A DNA stretch of 35,919 bases from IMG/VR virus record IMGVR_UViG_3300025108_000176, positions 1 to 35,919 of that record; one strand, 5' to 3'. A program made the position numbers and the translations under genes. Positions 29,601 to 35,919 of this stretch are shown here, one piece after another (within the stretch, counting starts at the first letter, position 1; each line of letters begins with the position of its first letter). The stretch comes from a virus. The notes below the pieces were generated by a model that ran no database searches, was not told where the DNA came from, and was given only the letters and a program-made list of their open reading frames with translations.

Positions 29601-31635
29601 TAGCCAACAGCACGTTGTTAACAATGCCTCTCGCTAAAGAACCTCCTAGACCATTATAGAGGTTGCGCTCATAACTTCCCTTTGTTCTGAATTTCAGGTT
29701 GTTAACCTTACCTGCACGTATGAAAGATTCGGGATCAAACTCCTTAAAGAAATAGCGCATTGAGTCAGCGTGTATTTCGTCTCTTGCTACCAGAAATTTT
29801 TTCTCAGCGGAAAGCGATCGATATTCTTTTTGCGTAATATCATCCAATCCGTTTACGTAGTTTTCGAAGAACGAATCAACCCAATCCTTGTTTAAAAGAC
29901 CTTCGTAATTGAACGCAAGAACCTCTTTACCTCCTTCAGATTTAACTACGCGATCCCCAAACAACAACTTGTCCTGAACCTGCAATGAGTCTTGCACTTC
30001 AGGCATCTTCATGATCGCATGACCTAATTCATGCGCCAGTGCCTCTCTCTTATATTTCTTTTTATCGGTGTTAATTAACACTGTGTTTCGACCACCACTG
30101 CTTACGTAATTCACACCACTTGTGTCACCGAATCTTTCTCCTCTGAGTTCACCAAATTTTTGGTATTGCTCATCGTTTAAAAAACGAACATCAAGGTTTC
30201 CTTCACCGTTGCGAAAGTGACCGTTTTTAAACATGTAGGATAGACCGGCAAAAAACTTTTGATCCTCTCTGTTTCCTTCGGTGAATGCTTCAAAGTTGAT
30301 CAGATCATCAGGGTCTAGCTTCACCTTGAAGTCATCGATAAAGTTTGAAATCTGTTGCCTGTTTTTCTCTTTGCTGAAAATGATTTCAGAAGATAATTCA
30401 CCAAAGGGACCAAACATAGCGCCACCTGCGATAGAGCTTGCAGCAAACTCTTCATCAAAGGATAGCAATCCTAATGCACCACCAGTTGCAGCACCTTTGG
30501 AAATGCTCTTTCCCGTCTTGTAAGCAGGGATCAGGAGACCTCTGCTCAACGGGTTCTTGCCCATCGCATCAAACATGCTCGCTAAGTCTCTAGCACCGGG
30601 CCTGACAGATGAGTCCCTTGCTATGCGATCAAGTGCAGATGGAAGGTTTTGACGTTTCGCTTGCAACTTAATCTGCGATGCCAGTTCCATCGCATCATCT
30701 GTTACATTTGATACCTGATTTATTTTTCTGCGAGTAAAACCTATTTTACCTTCAGTAGGTAGATCTACTTCGACCGGTAGTCCCTTTGTTGTTTTCGGTA
30801 GGTTTGCTTTGACTGCTTCAAAACCTTCACTGATAAATTCAGTTGCTCCTTGTAACGCTTTAACAGATCCGGTCACAGGGAGTTTAGCTACTGATCCAAC
30901 AGCACCAAACAAGGCATCTTGCATTTGACCTGTCTTGACGGATGCATTAACCAAACCTCGACTGACAATGCCAGACTTGCCTCCCTTGATTGCTGCCTTA
31001 GCCATTGCTCGTGCTGCTGTTGACGCACCAAATCCAACAACCATTCCAGGATCAGCAAACAGTGTGAGACCCTCTGCAAGCGTGTTATCAACTAGTGCTG
31101 ATGGAAGGTATGAATAGTTAGCATCACCCATCATCTGCTTTGCACGATGCTGCTCGATTGTTCTTTGCTGCCTAAACCAACCTCTCGAAAATGACTTAAT
31201 CGTTTCAGGCAAATTGTGGTATTGAGTGGCAGCATCTCCAGGCAACACTTTAAGTCCCATAGTTGCCATACCAGAACCAATACGCATCAACAGATCTGCG
31301 GTGTCTGTCCCTCCTCTTGCCAATGCTTCAATAGCAGTTCCAGGAACTTTTTTTAATTCGGTGTTCGGCACCGCAGCAACTGTTTCTTTAATCTGATTGT
31401 AGATACCAGAGAATGCTTCAGGGAGTGCTTCAAACATTTCACCGATATCAAATCCATCTTTGATCTGTTGAGCAATGTAATCATCGAGTTCCTCGTCATT
31501 GGGATCGTAAAAAAGATCCCGATCAATCAAAGACAGGCTAGTATCAACTGCGTCATCACTGGCAGATCCAGGTGTGTGTGATCCTTGCAAGATCATACCT
31601 CTGGGCGAATCCCAAATGCTTACTTTTTCACTCAT
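26614..31635 (-). CDS. Very large internal virion / polyvalent-type protein with HExxH metallopeptidase-like motif (1673 aa)
   Basis: The size and the place after two other internal-protein genes fit a protein packaged in the podovirus head and injected with DNA. It has a zinc-peptidase-like motif: His535-Glu536-x-x-His539 (ALAHELGHAI), with a likely third ligand Glu620 in ARDEIHADSMRYFF 81 residues after His539. Around residues 1215-1275 ILSAIGWYSGVAKNIGK and FLGGTSPNTSVEQN, and near 1500-1520 PDDLQAVMWFAEKRNW, recall domains of large polyvalent phage proteins. The N-terminal 380 residues contain Gly/Ala-rich segments (AASTAARAMAKAAIKGG-like) that could cross the membrane. The last 80 residues are a Lys-rich coiled coil. 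T7 gp16 is a functional analogue in size only: no lytic transglycosylase motif was noticed. Confidence 0.75.
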   Translation of the reverse strand: MSEKVSIWDSPRGMILQGSHTPGSASDDAVDTSLSLIDRDLFYDPNDEELDDYIAQQIKDGFDIGEMFEALPEAFSGIYNQIKETVAAVPNTELKKVPGTAIEALARGGTDTADLLMRIGSGMATMGLKVLPGDAATQYHNLPETIKSFSRGWFRQQRTIEQHRAKQMMGDANYSYLPSALVDNTLAEGLTLFADPGMVVGFGASTAARAMAKAAIKGGKSGIVSRGLVNASVKTGQMQDALFGAVGSVAKLPVTGSVKALQGATEFISEGFEAVKANLPKTTKGLPVEVDLPTEGKIGFTRRKINQVSNVTDDAMELASQIKLQAKRQNLPSALDRIARDSSVRPGARDLASMFDAMGKNPLSRGLLIPAYKTGKSISKGAATGGALGLLSFDEEFAASSIAGGAMFGPFGELSSEIIFSKEKNRQQISNFIDDFKVKLDPDDLINFEAFTEGNREDQKFFAGLSYMFKNGHFRNGEGNLDVRFLNDEQYQKFGELRGERFGDTSGVNYVSSGGRNTVLINTDKKKYKREALAHELGHAIMKMPEVQDSLQVQDKLLFGDRVVKSEGGKEVLAFNYEGLLNKDWVDSFFENYVNGLDDITQKEYRSLSAEKKFLVARDEIHADSMRYFFKEFDPESFIRAGKVNNLKFRTKGSYERNLYNGLGGSLARGIVNNVLLARNSLGLYAVRNMAKSMGLIKDGTPLKLNDGRVFSNISEILQKKRENIRATDDPITDVIGNKWNLAKLNSKDSRDILSSFLPTVDIIRDENGDPVIRNGRYRFLNKRQRQKHDDERAKIVKEAIDSSAQSGESRMHLSRFQEYPNESYGGDYFTQEAIDAMIATSKRVITPHLLDTIMRLNDRMKGRTTDSGFIAEFVYNQVTETGKITPDITTSYRQMVPMIFEMSKTGRNFRVTGIDMNDLMTRLDRFEKADFKSERGKVFDIWRQDYRKFGGKDTDVDLSHNPIRELFLQDLWLYLSGLSEGKSGIDALGGKGDTTADLQTVTQKRDGLMRFLGFEKKDQEAINPNMFQELVDRNRIIKSFRLDRMQNLSISDHDGKINFGSYLGVQLNRMPTQRSSFMGAKSDVIPDASEQTFREQNSIPEGDVPGGDDQTLPIYYDRDSKGNIKYEKKDKPKILQENYDFLGSPLVKSIIDEAGDKVKAKKELAEIITSLNTSKLDDRNKLTPDQQKLYDKIVDQYSDAFAEDFGKWKDDPDILSAIGWYSGVAKNIGKLIPNDADRHIFLEFLGGTSPNTSVEQNFLYAIDLFNRWKSGGLKQYVDARDKTIKAFEDGSLIEQYIEQSETPVYERFKDGKLKKDKKGQKIQKVVDKEPVFEYKWKSAKARNRYVKLFADAESGTKSKKDYEKSVAKARKKAKSITPVDILNVAFFDAGAIPVRKNGGKYGVHTDRVFQIVEGIWERDTDAPKAVNFTGNLKGTRTTATIDVWAARFLRRIGYEKGNAPWRIQPSAEPGVKNADFYFGQDAFEAATKKITRDYGEKFNMTPDDLQAVMWFAEKRNWAQKGWSRVEDFGDFRDYLYKMQQESDGSLKLKDAVLRATSEDFYNSLEFPAEDVQLPTASRKRRVEIVDKIVSVRKRIERARLKVVKSKANFDKAQGKIESAKTDAAKKRTKATALAKKKILQQAQKSLSALHDDLRSVREIRMTLEEKPVTYSR

Positions 31636-31658
31636 CGAAATAATTAATTATTGCAGTT

Positions 31659-33908
31659 TCACCGATTTAAATAGGCACCACCTTTAGGCAAGAATAAGTT
31701 TGCAGGAGTCTGAGTCCCAAAAAGCACTCTGGCATTCATCTGGTCATTTCTTCGCATCAGGTCTTGCAGTTGTCTCAGCGAGTTTTTGTCACCTTGTTTT
31801 GCTCTCGATAAAAGACCTGCAAAATCTTTTGAATTATTACCTTCAGCAGCAAAGGCCAATTCAAGATTTGCTTGTTGCTGCTTATTGGGAAACTGGTATT
31901 GCTGCTTTCTAAAATAATCTCCACCACCAGGTCTTGACTCAAATAAAACGCGAGGTGCATTCAGTAGGTTGGGCAATGCATTATTTGCTTGCGATGATGA
32001 TTGATCTTGAGCAGTGGCAGCATATGAAGATTCTGTCTGTAAATCGTAAGAAACATCACCCTGATCACTGGAAGACGGTGAATCGTTTGTTTGTTCTGGT
32101 GTTGCTGTTGTTAAGCTTTCCTTAACCTCTCTCTGCATCTGCATTAAAGTTGATTCAAGGTTCTTTGGGTTTGCTATCTGATAATTATAAACCTTACCTG
32201 TGTCGGGCCTTTTAAGACTAATGGTTCTTCCAGGAATGATCCTGCCTTCTCTGGCAAGTTTCAGACCTTCGGAAATGCTCATAGGAATTCTGGGTTGCAG
32301 TTCAGCGTATGAAGGCAAAAAGCCAGACACGTTTTTTCCGCTTTTTGCTAACGTCCCAAAGTGATCATCCGCTTTGTTTCTGACAGTATCCAGCAGCATG
32401 TTGCTAAGGATAATGTTTGTATCAGCAGGTGTCCTAGGATCTGCAAGTAGTTTCTCGTATCGTCTGATATCTGCATCGGTCAAAACACCAACTTCTGCAA
32501 ATACACCTCTCGCAAGATCTGTTACCATCATTGAAAGTTGATTTCGGAATGCAGCAAGATCTTCTTGTTTTCTGCCACTAGGGCTTATGAACTCTTTAAG
32601 ACCTTCCCACTGAGTGCGAAGTTTATTGGTTTCGCTAACATCGATCTTTTTGCCGTTAATGACGTAATCTCCTTGCTCCTCGCTGCCCAGCATTGACAAC
32701 ACATCTTTAATACCCCTTGCAGAGTTAAGCAGTGATGCAATCAAGTCTTCGTCATTCTCGCTGATTTGGACAGGCTTGCCATTATTATCAAGGTTCATCG
32801 CTGACAGTTGCATTACTGCTCTTGTGTCAGTAACTCCCGCAAACAGTGATAAATCACCTGCCCTGTATCTTTCGTCAAAGTTCTCCATCGCCTTGACTTC
32901 ATCAATGGTAGGTAATCGGTTTTCCGATTTGATCTGTCGCAGTGAAGGAACACCCATTGCATCGAGCATTAAACCAGGCGCAACCGATTGTGCTAGGTAT
33001 TCGGATTGAGTCTTTGCAAAGTTGCCCATCCTCACCTTGTTGGTCTCGCTACCGATCTCGTTGTTATATGACTCTGTCATTAAAGAGTCATTGTCGATTG
33101 GTTCAGCATTACCCGTAAACATGTCTCCAGCAAAATAGTGATTGTAATACACTGCTTCGCTTGAAAGCTTGTTATAGGTTACCGCACCTGATTTGTTTTT
33201 GACGTTATGACGGGTAAAATCAGGAGAGTTTTCAATTTCAGAAATATATGATCTGAGTGCGGAGGATTGTGGCAGATCAGGATACTGTTCAACCAGAGTC
33301 TTTGCCTTTCGATATTTCCGCATTGGCCCTTGTTCGTCCTGAAGGACATTGCCGGTGAACCCTAGATCTGAACCGTTGCCCTGATTGTTTAAAACCTCCT
33401 TGATTTGAGCTGATGCACTTGTGATTTGATCGTTCTTTAATTTTTGCTGCTGTATCTGACCTTTCAAAAGTTTCCCTTGCTGCTTATCCCTAGCAAGTAA
33501 TCTCCTACGGTCTTCTGGTGCGTTTGCTAAATCAAGTTTAGCCTTCTCAAGTTGAGTTGTCTTAAAAGCGTGATCGAGCATTCGCGTTTCATTTTCACGC
33601 TCAATCGCATACCCTTTTAAGGCACCCTCCATTGCTGCAAGAGTTTCATATTTGCGCTCATAATGACCTAGCAAAGCTTGCTGCTTGTCCTTGTCATTTT
33701 GCTGCACAAGGTATTCCTTCTGCTTTTTAAAACCATCAATATCGTTTGCTGCAAGAAGGTTTAATGATGCTTCCTTTTTAACTCGATGCTCGTTGTGGCT
33801 TTTAAGAATTCCACCAACGGCATCACCGATCGCATCACCTGCTTTTTCGATACCTCTTGCGTAAGCTCTCGCCCCTTCGCTGGGATCTACAAATAATTGA
33901 AATGCCAT
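31659..33908 (-). CDS. Internal virion protein, coiled-coil rich (749 aa)
   Basis: The N-terminal 170 residues are helical and highly charged (RVKKEASLNLLAANDIDGFKKQ; LARDKQQGKLLKGQIQQQKLKNDQI), a coiled-coil layout. The centre (about 270-600) is a mixed fold: DTRAVMQLSAMNLDNNGKPVQISENDEDLIASLLNSARGIKDVLS. The segment about 600-660 is Ser/Gln/Thr-rich. The C-terminus has LFGTQTPANLFLPKGGAYLNR. It is next to the 281-aa and 1673-aa genes, so together they form a three-protein internal core set like T7 gp14-gp15-gp16. No enzymatic motif is visible. The ATG leader ATATTATGGCATTT lacks a Shine-Dalgarno sequence. Confidence 0.7.
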   Translation of the reverse strand: MAFQLFVDPSEGARAYARGIEKAGDAIGDAVGGILKSHNEHRVKKEASLNLLAANDIDGFKKQKEYLVQQNDKDKQQALLGHYERKYETLAAMEGALKGYAIERENETRMLDHAFKTTQLEKAKLDLANAPEDRRRLLARDKQQGKLLKGQIQQQKLKNDQITSASAQIKEVLNNQGNGSDLGFTGNVLQDEQGPMRKYRKAKTLVEQYPDLPQSSALRSYISEIENSPDFTRHNVKNKSGAVTYNKLSSEAVYYNHYFAGDMFTGNAEPIDNDSLMTESYNNEIGSETNKVRMGNFAKTQSEYLAQSVAPGLMLDAMGVPSLRQIKSENRLPTIDEVKAMENFDERYRAGDLSLFAGVTDTRAVMQLSAMNLDNNGKPVQISENDEDLIASLLNSARGIKDVLSMLGSEEQGDYVINGKKIDVSETNKLRTQWEGLKEFISPSGRKQEDLAAFRNQLSMMVTDLARGVFAEVGVLTDADIRRYEKLLADPRTPADTNIILSNMLLDTVRNKADDHFGTLAKSGKNVSGFLPSYAELQPRIPMSISEGLKLAREGRIIPGRTISLKRPDTGKVYNYQIANPKNLESTLMQMQREVKESLTTATPEQTNDSPSSSDQGDVSYDLQTESSYAATAQDQSSSQANNALPNLLNAPRVLFESRPGGGDYFRKQQYQFPNKQQQANLELAFAAEGNNSKDFAGLLSRAKQGDKNSLRQLQDLMRRNDQMNARVLFGTQTPANLFLPKGGAYLNR

Positions 33909-33917
33909 AATATTTTT

Positions 33918-34763
33918 TTAGGTAAATGCTCCACCTTTTGCGAAACCACCTGTTGCTGCACCACCTAGAACAGATCCAATTCCTCCAATCAACGCACCCT
34001 TAAATGCATTAGAGGCATTAGCGTTTGCTGCTGCGGTATTGTAGGCAGCGTTGAAGTTTGTATTGTTCAGATCCTGGAAGTAAGCGTTCATTCCGAAGTC
34101 TGCACTCTGCATGCCCTGCAAGCCCATCTGCTGCGCTTGACCTCCCAATCCTTGTGCCATACCTCCTGCGGATGATTGTCTTCCCAGAAGTGCCATAAAC
34201 GGATCTACACCTGTTGTTGCTCTCAGGTTCACTATATTTGCAGCCTCCTGAGTTCGTTGATTTCTCATTCCCTGTTTTTGCATTGAAGTAAATGCAGCCT
34301 CGCCAGCAAGGTCAGCAACCCCATAGCCAAACCCTGCGTCCGCTCTGCCTCTTCTGTATGCCTGCTGAAAATCACGTTCCATTTCCGCACTAACTGAAGA
34401 CCCTTGTTTTAAACCTTCAATTGCTCTGTCGCTTAATAGGTTCAGCATTTCTTCCCTCTGCGGATCAACTGCCATTCTGACATCCTCACCGTAATCTTGA
34501 ATTGTTTGCAGATCCCCCTCAATCATCGCTCGCCTGTTTGCTGCTTCTGCTGCTGCGAGTTCAGGCATGACTTGACTGTATAGCGAGCTAAGTTGCGGAA
34601 GTGTTTTTGCAAGGGTGTCTACCTCTAGCTGGGCATACATCGGTGCATACTGTTGTTCTAACTCAAACAACTGCGGAGCATACTCAATCTGAGTTTCGAG
34701 CATTGAGGAATATTCCTCGCCCGAATCCCTAGGTGCAGGTGGTTTTATTTTCGTTGATCCCAT
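33918..34763 (-). CDS. Internal/ejection protein with Gly-rich C-terminus (281 aa)
   Basis: The N-terminus resembles a common phage structural family: QIEYAPQLFELEQQYAPMYAQLEVDTLAKTLPQLSSLYSQVMPELAAAEAANRRAMIEG (about 25-83). A long helical part and a Gln/Gly/Met-rich segment (SSAGGMAQGLGGQAQQMGLQGMQ) follow. The last 35 residues are Gly/Ala-rich (KGALIGGIGSVLGGAATGGFAKGGAFT) and could insert in a membrane or pack against other subunits. T7 gp14, the smallest ejection protein, occupies the same position. The gene overlaps the hypothetical upstream gene by 35 nt. The leader TTAAACAAAAGATATG has no Shine-Dalgarno. Confidence 0.7.
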   Translation of the reverse strand: MGSTKIKPPAPRDSGEEYSSMLETQIEYAPQLFELEQQYAPMYAQLEVDTLAKTLPQLSSLYSQVMPELAAAEAANRRAMIEGDLQTIQDYGEDVRMAVDPQREEMLNLLSDRAIEGLKQGSSVSAEMERDFQQAYRRGRADAGFGYGVADLAGEAAFTSMQKQGMRNQRTQEAANIVNLRATTGVDPFMALLGRQSSAGGMAQGLGGQAQQMGLQGMQSADFGMNAYFQDLNNTNFNAAYNTAAANANASNAFKGALIGGIGSVLGGAATGGFAKGGAFT

Positions 34764-35109
34764 ATCTTTTGTTTAAATTGTAGAACCTATCCCATCGGTA
34801 GATTCGGATTTTATCATCAGTTCTTCTGTGCCAGCATATGTGTGGCAGGGTAAATGGTGCTAATTGCTGGAATCTCTCTAATTTACGTTTTCCTGATGCC
34901 AGAAAAACAAACCAACAATCTGCTTTCTTGTGTTTAAAATTAAAATCATCCCATCGATGCTTGTGCTTAATTTCGATAGGTCGAGCCATAACAAATGCAT
35001 CCTTTCCCGAATACACATAACCCTTGCTTAAATAGTTCGTCAGATCCTCCTGAAACGATCTCTCACTTCCCTGATACTCTTTAACTGCGAGAAGCAACGG
35101 TTCGTTCAT
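34729..35109 (-). CDS. Hypothetical protein (126 aa)
   Basis: Start ATG 35109 is preferred because TGGAAG precedes it. A frame from 35235 would read 42 residues inside the glycosyltransferase gene. The sequence has a helix (SERSFQEDLTNYLSKGYVYSG), a strand-rich part DAFVMARPIEIKHKHRWDDF, and CWFVFLASGKRKLERFQQ followed by HICWHRRTDDKIRIYRWDRF. The repeated aromatic, basic pattern looks like a small enzyme-like or binding fold. I do not recognise a family. It overlaps the next gene (281 aa) by 35 nt in another frame and the glycosyltransferase by 29 nt. Confidence 0.6.
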   Translation of the reverse strand: MNEPLLLAVKEYQGSERSFQEDLTNYLSKGYVYSGKDAFVMARPIEIKHKHRWDDFNFKHKKADCWFVFLASGKRKLERFQQLAPFTLPHICWHRRTDDKIRIYRWDRFYNLNKRYGINENKTTCT

Positions 35110-35749
35110 AATCTTCCACCATTCTAACTTTAGGCAGGAATCCTCCCTGCCAATTTTCCCGATACCAACACCCCATAAATAAATGCAATGCCTTTGCTTC
35201 CTTCGGAACAAATCGGGATCGTTCCATCCTGTCAAACTTTCTGCTCCCGATCAGTTTCCAATCATGCGGTTCAAAGTCCCAATTTCCTCGCTCATACAAT
35301 TGGCTCATCATCCCTGGACCTGTTCGATACAAAACGTTAATTCCGGTGTCAGGTAACCTCTTCCAGCCTTCGTCCAAACAGGCTTTAATGAACGGGTTTT
35401 TCGCCTCAACTCCTATCGCCCAGTTGCAGATTACTTTTGTTATGGGCATCCAGCCTGGTTCCTCCTGGCTAATATAATGTTCTGCCTCTGTTGGCAGGGT
35501 GCCGATCGCATACATGTCCGCATCCAGATACCATCCACCATATTCATAAAGGACATGCAATCGAAACAGGTCTGCTGCCTCTACACCAACCACCTTGTTT
35601 CCGTCAAAGCCCAGAGCGGAATACATTTCCTGATCGTTGTAAAATCGAATGTCCCATCCCTCATGATGCCTTTTAACAGAGTCAAAGCATTCCTTGCCTC
35701 CTGACGGTGAATGAGGTCCGCTGGTTTGATGGATGATCCTAGGAATCAC
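35081..35749 (-). CDS. GT32-type glycosyltransferase (222 aa)
   Basis: A clear sugar transferase of the OCH1/capsular-polysaccharide type: IPRIIHQTSGPH at the start (2-13), GWDIRFYNDQEM (31-42), AADLFRLHVLYEYGGWYLDADMY (58-80) with the DAD metal motif at 76-78, then VICNWAIGVEAKNPFIKACL and GPGMMSQLYERGN. It transfers a sugar from a nucleotide donor in the cytoplasm. Encoded among internal virion genes, it may glycosylate a phage structural protein or alter a host surface sugar in lysogens. It overlaps the preceding partial ORF by 11 nt and the following gene by 29 nt, so it is part of the late transcript. The protein is near full length for small members of the family. Confidence 0.85.
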   Translation of the reverse strand: MIPRIIHQTSGPHSPSGGKECFDSVKRHHEGWDIRFYNDQEMYSALGFDGNKVVGVEAADLFRLHVLYEYGGWYLDADMYAIGTLPTEAEHYISQEEPGWMPITKVICNWAIGVEAKNPFIKACLDEGWKRLPDTGINVLYRTGPGMMSQLYERGNWDFEPHDWKLIGSRKFDRMERSRFVPKEAKALHLFMGCWYRENWQGGFLPKVRMVEDYERTVASRS

Positions 35750-35919
35750 AACAGAGAGATTCGTTATTCCAGTTGTTCAATGTCTGTTTCGGATAAAGTT
35801 GCTTTCTCACATCATCCTGCAACTTACTGTCCCATTTGCGGATTCGCCTTATCGCTTCTGAGAAGGCTTTAACGTCATCAGGTGTGAAGTCATCAATCGG
35901 TTTGCAAACACTGCAAGGG
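35739..35919 (-). CDS. C-terminal end of an unrecognised protein, cut by the window edge
   Basis: The frame is open from the right edge and ends in TAG at 35739-35741, giving 59 residues. It begins PCSVCKPIDDFTPDDVKAF with a CxxC pair and ends QTLNNWNNESLCCDS with a CC pair. It may carry a small zinc site or be the tail of another sugar enzyme. Its stop overlaps the glycosyltransferase start. No assignment possible from this fragment. Confidence 0.6.
   Translation of the reverse strand, partial: PCSVCKPIDDFTPDDVKAFSEAIRRIRKWDSKLQDDVRKQLYPKQTLNNWNNESLCCDS

Noticed and set aside
1-35919. CRISPR arrays, insertion sequences or toxin-antitoxin pairs
   Set aside because: No regularly spaced repeats with spacers, no transposase, and the RHH genes lack a recognisable toxin partner. 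The 101-aa membrane protein next to RHH-2 is not a known toxin type.

Overview
The window is almost the whole of a temperate tailed-phage genome. Every supported gene lies on the minus strand, so transcription runs from high to low coordinates. Both ends are cut inside genes: a tail fibre at the left end and an unrecognised ORF at the right. The virion set (portal, scaffold, HK97-fold capsid, adaptor, P22 gp10/T7 gp12-like tail hub, very large internal proteins, no tape measure or sheath) points to a short-tailed podovirus. A tyrosine integrase beside a tRNA-half attP candidate shows that it can be temperate. The host is not identifiable. Moderately AT-rich DNA and marine-phage-like proteins suggest an aquatic bacterium. 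A DnaX-tail-like domain reminded me of Verrucomicrobiota, but that is only an impression.

Layout, following transcription from the right end. 35919-34729: an unrecognised ORF, a GT32-type glycosyltransferase and a hypothetical. 34763-26614: three internal-virion-type proteins of 281, 749 and 1673 aa, the last with an HExxH metallopeptidase-like motif. 26614-26242: two small ORFs. 26243-25844: a non-coding block with the attP candidate (tRNA 5' half, flanking CTGTGCA direct repeats, a bidirectional terminator) and two copies of a 13-bp operator. 25843-23874: a small gene, an exported SleB-like wall hydrolase and the integrase. 23794-21344: two ribbon-helix-helix proteins, a membrane protein, a resolvase-like nuclease, an OB/SSB-like protein and a RecB-like nuclease. 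21321-16915: a PD-(D/E)XK-like nuclease, a DnaD-like HTH replication protein, an HTH protein, a free-standing DnaA domain-IV protein, a DGQHR/ParB-like protein with a DnaX-tail-like C-terminus, and Zn-finger ORFs. 16758-13065: dNMP kinase, winged-HTH, GIY-YIG-HTH, large terminase and a small HTH protein. 13093-8571: portal, scaffold and capsid with intrinsic terminators. 8516-1: adaptor, a lysis cassette (holin-like and spanin-like ORFs), tail hub, appendage proteins and the tail fibre.

No DNA polymerase, helicase, primase or RNA polymerase is visible. The replication genes look like recruiters of the host replisome. A 13-bp dyad, GGTGTATnnCACC, recurs upstream of the attP-proximal operon, both RHH-led operons and the kinase/packaging operon. 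It is a candidate phage regulon controlled by one of the RHH proteins.
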